Of a DNA stretch of 64,000 nucleotides, positions 44,238 through 53,889 are shown piece after piece; within the stretch, counting starts at the first letter, position 1; each line of letters opens with the position of its first letter. The notes beneath the pieces are model-generated. The model was not told the origin of the DNA, did no database searches, and saw only the letters and a program-made list of their open reading frames with translations. Made by a program: the position numbers and the translations under genes. The DNA comes from Clostridia bacterium (GTDB taxonomy: Bacteria; Bacillota; Clostridia; Lachnospirales; Lachnospiraceae): NCBI GenBank assembly GCA_910574255.1, contig CAJTAK010000015.1, forward strand, positions 48,921-112,920, given 5' to 3'.

Positions 44238-45305
44238 ATGATTACAAATAAAAGATGGGGTATTCTTTTGTTGATAATGATAGCTGTTTTATTAATAGGC
44301 TTAGGGATGTTAATAGTAATAATTGATCCGTATTTTCATTATCATGCACCTCTTACAAGAATGGAATACCCTTTAAATAATGAAAGATATCAAAATGATG
44401 GAATTGTGAAACACTTTAAATATGATGCGATTATCACTGGAAGTTCTATGACTCAGAATTTTAAAACATCAGAGTTTGATGAATTATTTGGAGTTAATTC
44501 TATCAAGGTTTCCTTTTCTGGAGGAAGTTATAAGGAAGTAAATGAGAATCTACAAAGGGCTGTGGAAGCCAATCCAGAGATTAAAATAATATTAAGAGGA
44601 TTGGACTGTGCTAAAATGATACAAGAAAAGGATAATATGACTTACTCGTTGGATTCCTATCCTGCTTATTTGTATGATGATAAGTGGTACAATGATGTGA
44701 AATATTTCTTTAATAAAAATGCATTATTAGATACGGAGCATGTGATAAGATATACAGCATTTGGAAATAAAACTACAACATTTGATGAATATAGTAATTG
44801 GATGAGTTACCATACTTTTGGCCGTGAAGCAGTTAATGAAAGATATATTAGACCAGAAAAGTCGAATGAAGTGCATAAATTTATAGCGCAAGATGCAGAG
44901 ACATTACAAGAAAATTTGGAACAAAATGTAATAAAGTTGGCTGAGGAAAATCCTCAAATTCAATTTTATTTATTTTTAACTCCTTATAGCATTTACTATT
45001 GGGATAGTTTGATGCAAAATGGAAATTTAGAGAAACAATTAGAAGCTGAGAAGATGGCAATTGAAATTATTTTAGAATATGAAAATATTCATTTATATTC
45101 GTTTTTTGATGAGTTTGAGATGATTTGTAATATGGATAATTATATGGATATTCTTCATTATAGCGAAGATGTAAATTCTCAAATTTTAATATGGATGAAT
45201 CAAAAAGAACATTTGCTTACAAAAGAAAATTATCAGGAATATTGCAATAAAATATATGAGTTTTATATAAATTTTGATTATGATTCTATGTTTACATCAA
45301 GGTGA
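44238..45305 (+). CDS. SGNH-like O-acetyltransferase partner, copy 1
   Basis: A 355-residue protein with one N-terminal membrane anchor (WGILLLIMIAVLLIGLGM) and an extracytoplasmic DltD/SGNH-like domain: catalytic Ser block IITGSSMTQNF, the block near SGGSYKEV, and the terminal Asp-His in DILHYSEDV. Such proteins accept an acyl group from the MBOAT partner and place it on the polysaccharide. ATG 44238 has AGAGAGG upstream and gives the membrane anchor directly; the longer frame from 44169 only overlaps the MBOAT gene. The following gene is a near copy. Confidence 0.82.
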   Translation: MITNKRWGILLLIMIAVLLIGLGMLIVIIDPYFHYHAPLTRMEYPLNNERYQNDGIVKHFKYDAIITGSSMTQNFKTSEFDELFGVNSIKVSFSGGSYKEVNENLQRAVEANPEIKIILRGLDCAKMIQEKDNMTYSLDSYPAYLYDDKWYNDVKYFFNKNALLDTEHVIRYTAFGNKTTTFDEYSNWMSYHTFGREAVNERYIRPEKSNEVHKFIAQDAETLQENLEQNVIKLAEENPQIQFYLFLTPYSIYYWDSLMQNGNLEKQLEAEKMAIEIILEYENIHLYSFFDEFEMICNMDNYMDILHYSEDVNSQILIWMNQKEHLLTKENYQEYCNKIYEFYINFDYDSMFTSR

Positions 45306-45342
45306 CGATATGAATTATGATACAGGGGAATAGAGGATATTT

Positions 45343-46404
45343 ATGATTTCAACTAAGAAATGGAGTATTACATTATTAACAACAATAGTCATTTTACTAA
45401 TAGGTTTAGGAGGGGTCACAGCAATTATTGATCCATTTTTTCATTACCATGCGCCGCTTGCTATAATGGAGTATCCTTTGCGAAATGAAAGATATCAAAA
45501 TGATGGAATTGTGAAACATTTTCAATATGATGCAATTATTACCGGAAGTTCTATGACTCAGAATTTTAAAACATCAGAGTTTGATGAATTATTTGGGGTT
45601 ACTTCTATTAAAGTACCTTTTTCGGGAGGAAGCTATAAGGAGGTGAATGAGAATCTTCAAAGGGCTGTGGAAAAAAATGCAAAAATTAAAATTGTATTAA
45701 GGGGATTGGACTATGCGGCCATTATGAAGGAAAAGGACAGTATAAATTATGATATGGATTCTTACCCTGCATATTTATATGATGATATATGGTACAATGA
45801 TGTGAATTATTTATTTAATAAGGAAGCATTGCTGAACACAGAATATGCAATAAGATATACAAAGGCAGGAAATGAAACTACTACATTTGATGCATATAGT
45901 AATTGGATGGGTTCTTATGTCTTTGGAAAAGAGGCTGTGGATAAAAGCTATATTCGGCCAGAAAAATCAGAAAAAGTTTTAGAATTTACAGTTCAGGACT
46001 ATGAAATTCTACGTAAAAATTTAGAACAAAATGTAATAGCTCTGGCAAAAGAAAATCCTCAAATTCAATTTTATTTATTTTTTACACCTTACAGCATTTA
46101 TTATTGGGATGAATTAAAACAGGAAGGAATGCTGGAGAGACAATTGGAAGCTGAAAAAGTAGCAATTGAATTGCTGCTTGAGCATAATAACATTTATTTA
46201 TATTCTTTTTATGATGATTTTGAGATGATTTGCAACTTAGATAATTATCGAGATATTCGTCATTATAGCGAAGACATAAATTCTCAAATATTATTATGGA
46301 CACACCAAAGAGAGCATCTTCTTACAAAGGAAAATTATCAAGAATATTGTAGTAAGATATATGAGTTTTATATGTCTTATGATTATGATGGTTTATTTAC
46401 ATGA
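45343..46404 (+). CDS. SGNH-like O-acetyltransferase partner, copy 2 (tandem duplicate)
   Basis: A 353-residue homologue of the preceding protein, about three quarters identical by eye over its whole length, with the same anchor, IITGSSMTQNF, SGGSYKEVNENLQRAVE, YPAYLYDDIWYNDV and DIRHYSEDI. Both copies keep the catalytic Ser and Asp-His. Some DNA stretches, such as around 44385-44460 and 45485-45560, are almost identical, pointing to recent duplication or gene conversion. The pair may differ in acceptor position, or provide a substrate for recombination. Confidence 0.82.
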   Translation: MISTKKWSITLLTTIVILLIGLGGVTAIIDPFFHYHAPLAIMEYPLRNERYQNDGIVKHFQYDAIITGSSMTQNFKTSEFDELFGVTSIKVPFSGGSYKEVNENLQRAVEKNAKIKIVLRGLDYAAIMKEKDSINYDMDSYPAYLYDDIWYNDVNYLFNKEALLNTEYAIRYTKAGNETTTFDAYSNWMGSYVFGKEAVDKSYIRPEKSEKVLEFTVQDYEILRKNLEQNVIALAKENPQIQFYLFFTPYSIYYWDELKQEGMLERQLEAEKVAIELLLEHNNIYLYSFYDDFEMICNLDNYRDIRHYSEDINSQILLWTHQREHLLTKENYQEYCSKIYEFYMSYDYDGLFT

Positions 46405-46491
46405 AAGTAATTAATAGGTTTAAGCATGTAAGAAACTTAGCTTTTTATAGAAAGACAAAAATCAAATAGTATTAAAAAAGAAGGGAGAAAA

Positions 46492-47472
46492 ATGAAAAAG
46501 ATATTAGTAACCGGCTCAGACGGCTTTATCGGAAGCCATCTGACAGAAGAACTGGTAAAGCAGGGATATGAAGTAAAGGCATTCGTATACTATAATTCCT
46601 TTAACACCTGGGGATGGCTGGATACGCTGCCCAAGGAAATCATGGAGCATGTAGAGATCTTCCAGGGAGATATCCGGGATCCTCATGGAGTGAAGGAGGC
46701 AGTGAAAGGCTGCGGGGCGGTATTTCATCTGGCGGCGCTGATAGCCATTCCCTTCAGCTATCATTCTCCGGACACCTACGTGGACACCAACATCAAGGGA
46801 ACCCTGAATGTCCTTCAGGCAGCCAGAGACCTGGAAACCGGGAGGGTTCTGGTCACATCTACCTCCGAGGTATACGGAACGGCGCAGTATGTTCCCATTG
46901 ATGAGAAACACCCGTATCAGGGACAGTCCCCATATTCGGCAACCAAGATAGGAGCGGACAGGCTGGCAGAGTCTTTTTACCGCTCTTTTCAAATGCCCGT
47001 TACAATTGTGCGCCCCTTTAACACATATGGTCCGAGACAGTCGGCACGTGCGGTCATTCCTACAATCATTACACAGCTTTTAAGCGGAAAAGAGATAATC
47101 AAACTGGGGGCATTAACGCCCACCAGGGATTTTAACTATGTAAAGGACACGGTCCAGGGATTTATCGAAATCTATAAAAGCAGCCGGACCATAGGGGAAG
47201 AGATTAATATTGCAACACAGCATGAGATTTCCATCGGGGAGCTGGCGGAGGAACTGATAAGCCAGATTAATCCCAAAGCGGAGATTGTATGCGACGAGCA
47301 GAGGCTGCGGCCGGAAAAGAGTGAGGTCAGCCGGCTTTTAGGATGCAATGAAAAAATACTCCGTTTAACGGACTGGCGGCCCCGTTATACATTCCGGCAG
47401 GGACTGGCGGAGACCGTTGAGTTTTTGAAAAATAACTTGGAGCGGTACAAGACAGATATCTATAACTTATAA
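46492..47472 (+). CDS. legB: LegB-like NDP-GlcNAc 4,6-dehydratase
   Basis: A 326-residue extended SDR with the NAD loop GSDGFIGSHLTEEL, TSTSEVYGTA, the YxxxK site YSATKIGADRL, and RPFNTYGPRQSARAVIPTII, a pattern seen in LegB of the legionaminic acid pathway. It removes water from an NDP-GlcNAc to give the 4-keto-6-deoxy sugar. It starts the GC-richer nonulosonic acid block and is followed 27 bases later by the matching aminotransferase. The ribosome site is AAGGGAG before ATG 46492. Confidence 0.85.
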   Translation: MKKILVTGSDGFIGSHLTEELVKQGYEVKAFVYYNSFNTWGWLDTLPKEIMEHVEIFQGDIRDPHGVKEAVKGCGAVFHLAALIAIPFSYHSPDTYVDTNIKGTLNVLQAARDLETGRVLVTSTSEVYGTAQYVPIDEKHPYQGQSPYSATKIGADRLAESFYRSFQMPVTIVRPFNTYGPRQSARAVIPTIITQLLSGKEIIKLGALTPTRDFNYVKDTVQGFIEIYKSSRTIGEEINIATQHEISIGELAEELISQINPKAEIVCDEQRLRPEKSEVSRLLGCNEKILRLTDWRPRYTFRQGLAETVEFLKNNLERYKTDIYNL

Positions 47473-47499
47473 TTTCAGCCAAAACAGGAGCAGACGTTT

Positions 47500-48654
47500 A
47501 TGGAGAAGCAGTTTATACCATTATCAGTGCCAAACCTAAAGGGAAACGAACTGGCATATGTTACAGAAGCCGTAAAGACAGAGTGGGTGTCAACCGCAGG
47601 GCCGTACATTGCGGACTTTGAAAAAGCCATAGCGGATTATGTCCGTGTTCCGGCAGCCTGCGCATGCCAGAGCGGGACAGCCGGCCTGCACCTGGCCTTA
47701 AAGGTACTGGGAATACAGCCGGGGGAAGAGGTTCTGGTTCCTACGCTTACCTTTATCGCAGCAGTGAATCCGGTGCATTATGCGGGGGCAGAGCCGGTTT
47801 TTATGGACTGTGATGACACATTAACCTTAGATCCAGAGAAGCTTAAAAGGTTTTGTGAGGAAGAGTGTGAGTTTGACGGAGCAGTTCTGCGAAACAAAAT
47901 ATCCCGCCGGAAAGTGACAGCTCTGGTGGTGGTGCATGTATTCGGAAATCTGGCTGATATGGAGGCGATCCTATCGCTTGCCCGGACCTACGGTCTAAAG
48001 GTAATCGAGGACGCAACGGAAGCCCTGGGAAGCTATTATAAGGAGGGGGCTTATGAGGGCCGCTGTGCCGGAACCATCGGGGATATAGGCGTATTCTCTT
48101 TTAACGGAAACAAAATCATTACCACCGGCGGAGGGGGAATGATTGTTTCACAGGATCCGGAACTGACAGAGAGATGCCGGTTCCTCTCCACACAGGCAAA
48201 AAAGGATGCGGTTTATTTTATCCATGAGGAAATCGGCTATAATTACCGCATGACAAATCTCCAGGCAGCGCTGGGTCTGGCACAGTTAGAGCAGCTGGAG
48301 GAATTTATCAGGATTAAGAAGGCGAATTACGAGCTTTATCAGAGGGAAGGAATAAAGCTGCTTCCTTTCCGCAGGGATATCCGGAGCAATTACTGGTTCT
48401 ACAGTTACCTTACGGATAACCGGGACGGGCTTATCCGTTACCTGGAGCAGCATGGAATCCAGAGCAGGCCCATATGGAAGCTGATTCACACCTTAAAGCC
48501 TTATGAGGGATGTCAGGCATACCGCATCGAGAAGGCGGCCTGGTACTATGACCGGGTGGTGAATATTCCATGCAGCAGCGGCCTGGCAGAGGAAAACGTG
48601 AAGCAGGTGGCGGAAAGGATTCATTTGTTTTTAAAGGAGCAGGCATGGAGATAA
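47500..48654 (+). CDS. legC: LegC-like sugar aminotransferase (DegT/DnrJ/EryC1)
   Basis: A 384-residue PLP enzyme beginning FIPLSVPNLKGNELAYVTEA, with WVSTAGPYIADFEKAI, CQSGTAGLHLAL, the PLP-contact Asp in VIEDATEALGS and the Schiff-base Lys in FSFNGNKIITTGGGG. The N-terminus matches LegC rather than other DegT aminotransferases. It aminates C4 of the 4-keto intermediate made by LegB. The next gene starts inside its last codons (ATG 48645), so the two are coupled. Confidence 0.87.
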   Translation: MEKQFIPLSVPNLKGNELAYVTEAVKTEWVSTAGPYIADFEKAIADYVRVPAACACQSGTAGLHLALKVLGIQPGEEVLVPTLTFIAAVNPVHYAGAEPVFMDCDDTLTLDPEKLKRFCEEECEFDGAVLRNKISRRKVTALVVVHVFGNLADMEAILSLARTYGLKVIEDATEALGSYYKEGAYEGRCAGTIGDIGVFSFNGNKIITTGGGGMIVSQDPELTERCRFLSTQAKKDAVYFIHEEIGYNYRMTNLQAALGLAQLEQLEEFIRIKKANYELYQREGIKLLPFRRDIRSNYWFYSYLTDNRDGLIRYLEQHGIQSRPIWKLIHTLKPYEGCQAYRIEKAAWYYDRVVNIPCSSGLAEENVKQVAERIHLFLKEQAWR

Positions 48655-49691
48655 AGGATTTTCTGGTTGTTCCGGACTGTTCGGTGCTTGAGGCCATGAG
48701 GCAGATTAACCGAAATGCCAAGGGGATCGTATATGTCTGCGAAGAGGAAAGGCTTATCGGAACGGTGACCGACGGGGACATCCGGCGCTATATTTTAAAA
48801 AACGGAGAGCTGAAAGACCCGGTTATAAAGGCGGCCAACAGGGGCACCAGGACGCTGTCTGAAAAAGAAAAAAGCAGGGCGGGGGAAGCGATGAAGCGTT
48901 ATAAGATTTCCTCCATTCCCATTCTGGACAAAGACAGAAGGATAAAAGAGATCTGCTTTGAGGAAGAACGTGTCTGTCAAAAGAAAGAAGCGCTGGATGT
49001 TCCGGTAGCGATTATGGCCGGAGGAAAGGGAACACGTTTATATCCTTATACGCAGATACTTCCCAAGCCGCTGATCCCCATAGGCGATAAGACCATTACG
49101 GAGCACATCATAGAACGCTTTATGGAATACGGATGCAGCCGGTTTGATATGATTGTAAATTATAAGAAGAACTTTATCAAATCTTATTTTCTGGATAATG
49201 ACAATCCGATAGACATCAACTTCATAGAGGAAACCGAGTTCCTAGGAACCGGCGGAGGGCTTAAGCTTTTGGAGGGAAGATATCCCTCCACTTTTTTTAT
49301 GAGCAACTGCGACATTCTGATTGAAGAGGATTACGGGGAGATCCTGAGGTTCCACCGGGAGCAGAAAAATGTGATCACAATGGTCTGTGCCTTAAAGCAG
49401 ATAGAAATTCCCTATGGAACGGTTGAGGTCACGGATGAAGGGAAGGCCCTGCGGCTTAGGGAAAAGCCGCAGATTTCATTTATAACCAATACCGGGCTGT
49501 ATGTGCTGGAGCCGGAGTTTCTGGATGAGATACCGGGACAGACATTTATTCATATCACGGATGTCATACAGAATTGTATTGACAAGGGAAAAAACGTAGG
49601 GGTTTATCCCATTCCGGAGGAACACTGGCTGGACATGGGCCAGGTGGATGAGCTGAAAAGGATGCAGAAGGCATTGGAAAAGAGGTTGTGA
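48645..49691 (+). CDS. ptmE: CBS-domain sugar nucleotidyltransferase (PtmE/LegX-like)
   Basis: A 348-residue protein with a CBS pair at the N-terminus (FLVVPDCSVLEAMRQI, GTVTDGDIRRYIL, KISSIPILDKD) and a nucleotidyltransferase domain (VAIMAGGKGTRLYPYTQILP, IPIGDKTITEHIIERF, FMSNCDILIEEDYG, DMGQVDELKRM). This fusion occurs in legionaminic acid loci, where PtmE makes GDP-glucosamine for the GDP-linked route. The start is ATG 48645, overlapping legC by 10 bases. Confidence 0.83.
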   Translation: MEIKDFLVVPDCSVLEAMRQINRNAKGIVYVCEEERLIGTVTDGDIRRYILKNGELKDPVIKAANRGTRTLSEKEKSRAGEAMKRYKISSIPILDKDRRIKEICFEEERVCQKKEALDVPVAIMAGGKGTRLYPYTQILPKPLIPIGDKTITEHIIERFMEYGCSRFDMIVNYKKNFIKSYFLDNDNPIDINFIEETEFLGTGGGLKLLEGRYPSTFFMSNCDILIEEDYGEILRFHREQKNVITMVCALKQIEIPYGTVEVTDEGKALRLREKPQISFITNTGLYVLEPEFLDEIPGQTFIHITDVIQNCIDKGKNVGVYPIPEEHWLDMGQVDELKRMQKALEKRL

Positions 49692-49698
49692 AAAACAT

Positions 49699-50757
49699 AT
49701 GGAGCTTGGCAGTGAATTTAACCTTTCCTTATCCGGGCTTAAGCTTACGGATCATAATCTGTTTTCTTATTTAAATGAATTTCAAAATAAGATATATTTT
49801 GACAGCGGACGCAGCGCATTAAAATATATTGCCCGAAGCCTTCCAAAGGATGGCATTACATTACTGCCGGAGTTTATCTGTGAATCCGTGATTGACTGTT
49901 TTGACAGAAGGAGGATCCGTTTTTATAAGATAGAATCGGATTTTACGATTGACATGGAGAGCATAAGGGTGCAGGTGACACCGGATGTAAAGGTGATTTT
50001 TTTGATGCACTATTTTGGAATGGTGCAGCCGGCGGACAAGCTGGATGCATTAAAAAGGACTGCGCAGGAACAGGGGATAGTCATTATCGAAGACGCTACG
50101 CATAGTATTTTCTCCCAAAAACGGACCATCGGGGATTATGTTATTTCAAGCATCCGCAAGTGGATGCCCCTTCCGAAGGGCGGAGTCCTGTATACGGCGG
50201 ATAATGTGCTGGGAATTGAAATGGAGAAACCAGGGCTTCCCGTCAGTACGGAGAATGAGCGTGCAGCTGCGATGATATTAAAGGATTTGTTTTTAAAGGA
50301 TTTGCTGGACTGTAATTCTGAGTACAGAAAAATATTTGCGGATTGTGAAAACGCCCTGGATAAGCAGGAAGAGATATACAGGATCTCAGACCTTTCGGGA
50401 TTTATGATATCCTGTACGGATATCGGGGAAATCATTTTAAGAAGAAAGAGGAACTATCAGTTTCTGGAAGAACAGATGGCGTGCCATGATATTTTGCCAG
50501 TCATCCGGCTTAAGCCGGATGACTGTCCCCTTGTATTTCCGATCCGCATCCGGCAGAGGGACATGTTCCGGAAATATCTGACGGATCACAGAATCTACTG
50601 TGCGGTTCACTGGCCCTTTGACGGTATGATGGAAGAGACAAGAACCTTTGCCGCAGAGAATGCGGCTTTGTTACTATCGCTGCCGATTGATCAGAGATAC
50701 GGCGAGGATGAAATGAGATATATGGTAAAAGTAATATCAGAGTATAGAGGTGCTTAA
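49699..50757 (+). CDS. DegT-like PLP-dependent protein
   Basis: A 352-residue protein with a type I aminotransferase fold: IYFDSGRSALKYIARSL, the PLP Asp in VIIEDATHSIFSQ and the probable Schiff-base Lys in SSIRKWMPLPKGG. It is divergent from LegC-type enzymes. Lying between the nucleotidyltransferase and a FemAB-like protein, it probably contributes an amino group or modifies a substituent in the nonulosonic acid or repeat unit, but it could be a structural relative with another activity. Confidence 0.65.
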   Translation: MELGSEFNLSLSGLKLTDHNLFSYLNEFQNKIYFDSGRSALKYIARSLPKDGITLLPEFICESVIDCFDRRRIRFYKIESDFTIDMESIRVQVTPDVKVIFLMHYFGMVQPADKLDALKRTAQEQGIVIIEDATHSIFSQKRTIGDYVISSIRKWMPLPKGGVLYTADNVLGIEMEKPGLPVSTENERAAAMILKDLFLKDLLDCNSEYRKIFADCENALDKQEEIYRISDLSGFMISCTDIGEIILRRKRNYQFLEEQMACHDILPVIRLKPDDCPLVFPIRIRQRDMFRKYLTDHRIYCAVHWPFDGMMEETRTFAAENAALLLSLPIDQRYGEDEMRYMVKVISEYRGA

Positions 50758-50759
50758 GT

Positions 50760-51815
50760 ATGCTGGCAGTAATTAGTCCCGGGGACAGGGAGAAGTGGAA
50801 TTTATGCGTAAAGAGCTTTCGGCAGTGGGATATTTATTACCTGTGCGAATATGCGGAGTCCTTTGAGCTTCACGGGGACGGAGTGCCGTTGCTGATTTAT
50901 TATGAGGATGATAAAACAAGATTCTGTTACGTGGTTATGAAGAAAGATATAGCAGAAAGCGCCCTGTTTGGAGAGAAGCTTCCACGGGGCTTATATTTTG
51001 ATTTTGAGACGCCTTACGGTTACGGGGGAATCCTCTGTGACGGGACTGTTCCAAAGGACAGCCAGAAAAGGTTCGGAAAGGAGCTTGGAAGCTACTGCCT
51101 GGAAAATCATATCATTTCCCAGTTTATACGGTTCCATCCCCTTCTTTCCAACTATGACAAGCTGGATCTGATCATTGAAAAAAGGTATATGCATGACACG
51201 ATTTATATGGATACTGCATCGCCAGAACTGATTTTCTCCAACATGGACAGCAAAAACCGGAATATGGTGCGCAAAGCAGTGAAAAGCGGAGTAACAATTG
51301 TGCAGAAGCCTGTTACGGAATATGCGGCATTTATGGACATGTATGTGGAAACCATGAAAAGAAACAACGCAGGCGGCTACTATACCTTCCATGAAGACTA
51401 CTTTGAGTTTTTAAAGTTCATGGAGGATCATGCATGTATTTTCTATGCGGTATATGAGGAAAAACCTATAAGCGGCGCCATTATGTATTTTAATAATCAG
51501 TTTATGCATTATCATTTATCTGGGACCCATACGGAATACAGAAAATATTCACCAGGCAATCTGCTGCTTTATGAGGCAGCCTGCCGGGCATGTGAAAAAG
51601 GAATAAAAATGCTACATCTCGGGGGAGGCATGTCTGCGGATGACAGCCTCTTCGGATTTAAAAAGCAGTTTAACAAAAACGGCAGACTGCCGTTTTATAT
51701 CGGAAGGACCGTCTTTAATGAGAGTGTTTATCAGGAGCTGCTGCATATAAGGAAGGAACTGGATGCTGGTTTTAATGAAGACAATCATTATATGATTCAA
51801 TACCGCAGCCCATAA
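50760..51815 (+). CDS. FemAB/GNAT-like acyl or aminoacyl transferase
   Basis: A 351-residue protein with the tandem-GNAT FemAB layout: RKAVKSGVTIVQKPV, FYAVYEEKPISGAIMYFN, HYHLSGTHTEYRKYSPGNLL, and LHLGGGMSADDSLFGFKKQF. FemAB proteins transfer amino acids from aminoacyl-tRNA to lipid II; related proteins in sugar loci act as N-acyltransferases. As no typical legH acetyltransferase is present, this gene may take that step or add an aminoacyl group. The start is two bases after the stop of the PLP protein. Confidence 0.72.
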   Translation: MLAVISPGDREKWNLCVKSFRQWDIYYLCEYAESFELHGDGVPLLIYYEDDKTRFCYVVMKKDIAESALFGEKLPRGLYFDFETPYGYGGILCDGTVPKDSQKRFGKELGSYCLENHIISQFIRFHPLLSNYDKLDLIIEKRYMHDTIYMDTASPELIFSNMDSKNRNMVRKAVKSGVTIVQKPVTEYAAFMDMYVETMKRNNAGGYYTFHEDYFEFLKFMEDHACIFYAVYEEKPISGAIMYFNNQFMHYHLSGTHTEYRKYSPGNLLLYEAACRACEKGIKMLHLGGGMSADDSLFGFKKQFNKNGRLPFYIGRTVFNESVYQELLHIRKELDAGFNEDNHYMIQYRSP

Positions 51816-51880
51816 ATGGGGGTTGCCGGAACAGGTTTTATTGGATAGGAAATCAAAAACGAAAAAGGAGAATGCTTATT

Positions 51881-52879
51881 ATGAAGAAGGTAATTGTATT
51901 TGGAGCTACTGGAAATGTCGGATCCTATTTTACAAAATATGCACAGGAATATTTTGGGGAAAAGGATTATCAGGTAATTGCATCCGGAAAGCGTCCAAAG
52001 GCGGAGGTTTTCAAAGAAATGGGAGTGGAGTATATTCCTGTTGATATCACAAAGCAGGAGGAATTTGAAAGGCTGCCCTCTGATGACGTATATGCGGTGG
52101 TACTGCTTGCGGCCGTTATTCCGGCCTATATGGACGGATATCATCCGGAGCAGTATCTGGATTCCATTATCAAGGGAACGTTTCATGTCCTGGAATACTG
52201 TAGGAGGGTCCATGCGGATCGCCTTTTGTATTCCACCAGCTGTTTTGATGTGTGGGAATATCCCTCCGGAACAGTGATTAAGCCTGATATGCCCCGCAAT
52301 TTCAGCTATACCGGAGATCATGCGGTGTATATTATTTCAAAAAATACATCCATTGAGCTGATTGAACACTACCACCAGGAATATGGACTGAAAACCTTCA
52401 TTTTCCGCCTGCCGACGGTTTATTCCTACAGCCCGAACCACTATATCTATCCCAACGGCGTTAAAACATTAAGGCCGCTGTATAAATGCATTTTCAATGC
52501 AATGGAAGGAAAACCCCTAGAAATCTGGGGCGATCCGAATTATGCCAAGGATATGCTGCATGTTTATGATCTTGCTCAGATGTTCTGCAAGGCGATTGAA
52601 GTGCAAAACCTGAATAAAGGATTTTATAATTGCGGGACGGGAATTCCGGTGACACTGCAGCAGCAGATGGAAGCAATCATTCAAGCGTTTTGCCCGGAGG
52701 GGCATAAATCGGAAATCGTTGTGCGAAGAGACAAGATTGCAGGAGGCGGACTTCTTATGGATGTTCAAAATGCAAAGGATGAATTGGGATATGAGCCCGT
52801 TTACGACGTGGTCAGACTTTTTGAGAATTATAAAGAGGAGATGCGATTGGATCGTTTTGCGGAGTTAAGGAACAGGTAA
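51881..52879 (+). CDS. NAD-dependent epimerase/dehydratase (extended SDR)
   Basis: A 332-residue extended SDR with VIVFGATGNVGSYFTKYA, STSCFDVWEYPSG, the YxxxK site YIISKNTSIELIEHY and RLPTVYSYSPNHYIYPNG. The product is not one I can name. ATG 51881 is about nine bases from AAAGGAGA; ATG 51872 touches that site and is less likely. It sits inside the nonulosonic acid block immediately before legI and may make a variant of the sugar. Confidence 0.75.
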   Translation: MKKVIVFGATGNVGSYFTKYAQEYFGEKDYQVIASGKRPKAEVFKEMGVEYIPVDITKQEEFERLPSDDVYAVVLLAAVIPAYMDGYHPEQYLDSIIKGTFHVLEYCRRVHADRLLYSTSCFDVWEYPSGTVIKPDMPRNFSYTGDHAVYIISKNTSIELIEHYHQEYGLKTFIFRLPTVYSYSPNHYIYPNGVKTLRPLYKCIFNAMEGKPLEIWGDPNYAKDMLHVYDLAQMFCKAIEVQNLNKGFYNCGTGIPVTLQQQMEAIIQAFCPEGHKSEIVVRRDKIAGGGLLMDVQNAKDELGYEPVYDVVRLFENYKEEMRLDRFAELRNR

Positions 52880-52896
52880 AAAAGGAACAAAAAACT

Positions 52897-53889
52897 ATGA
52901 AGACCATTATTATTGCCGAAGCAGGCGTCAACCACAATGGAGATATGAAGCTTGCAAAAAGATTAATTGACGAGGCGAAAGCTGCGGGAGCTGATTTTGT
53001 CAAATTTCAGACAGCCGTAAATCCTACATCTAAATATGCGCCAAAAGCAGAGTATCAAAAGCGTGAGACCGGCGCTGATGAGACTCAGCTGCAGATGGCT
53101 TTGAAGCTTAGACTGACCTTGGAACAGCATTATGAGCTTTATCAGTACTGCAAAGGGGCCGGAATCTCATATCTGTCAACGGCATTTGATATTGAAAGCG
53201 TTCATTTTCTGGATTCCCTGTACCTTCCATTCTGGAAGATTCCGTCGGGGGAGATTACCAATCTTCCTTATTTGCTGGAAATTGCCAAAACGGCCAAGCC
53301 TGTTGTAATGTCAACGGGGATGGCAGATATGGACGAAATAGAGACGGCCATAAAAATTTTACGTGATAATGGAAGCGGAGAAATTACATTGTTACAGTGT
53401 CATACGGATTATCCTACAAAGATGGAAAATGTGAATCTTCGAGCTATGAATACGCTTTCAGAAGCTTTCCGGGTTCCGGTGGGACTTTCGGATCACAGTA
53501 TTGGAATTGAGGTTTCGATTGCAGCGGCAGCCTTGGGGGCATCCGTGATTGAGAAACATTTTACATTGAACAGAAATATGTACGGACCGGATCACAAGGC
53601 AAGCATCGAACCGGAAGAGCTGTGCCAAATGGTTAAAAGCATCCGCAATATAGAAGCGGCACTGGGAGACGGGAGGAAAATGTGCTCTCCTTTAGAGAAG
53701 AAAAACCGAATTGTTGCACGAAAAAGCATTGTTGCAAAGCGGAACATTGTGGAGGGTGAATTTTTTACGGAAGAGAACATTACGACAAAGAGACCGGGAA
53801 ACGGCATCTCCCCGATGGAATGGTTTAAGGTGCTTGGAACTCGGGCGGTCCGTGATTTCGGCGAGGATGAATTGATATGCAGGGAGTAA
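52897..53889 (+). CDS. legI: Legionaminate/N-acetylneuraminate synthase (LegI/NeuB)
   Basis: A 330-residue NeuB-family enzyme: IIIAEAGVNHNGDMKLAKRL, DFVKFQTA, STAFDIESVHFLD, WKIPSGEITNLPYL, HTDYPT, LSDHSIGIEV, EKHFTLNRNMYGPDHKASIE, and a C-terminal antifreeze-like domain with RPGNGISPMEW. It condenses phosphoenolpyruvate with a 6-carbon amino sugar to make the nonulosonic acid. Context with legB and legC favours the legionaminic sugar over sialic acid. It overlaps the 2-epimerase gene by 13 bases. Confidence 0.88.
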   Translation: MKTIIIAEAGVNHNGDMKLAKRLIDEAKAAGADFVKFQTAVNPTSKYAPKAEYQKRETGADETQLQMALKLRLTLEQHYELYQYCKGAGISYLSTAFDIESVHFLDSLYLPFWKIPSGEITNLPYLLEIAKTAKPVVMSTGMADMDEIETAIKILRDNGSGEITLLQCHTDYPTKMENVNLRAMNTLSEAFRVPVGLSDHSIGIEVSIAAAALGASVIEKHFTLNRNMYGPDHKASIEPEELCQMVKSIRNIEAALGDGRKMCSPLEKKNRIVARKSIVAKRNIVEGEFFTEENITTKRPGNGISPMEWFKVLGTRAVRDFGEDELICRE

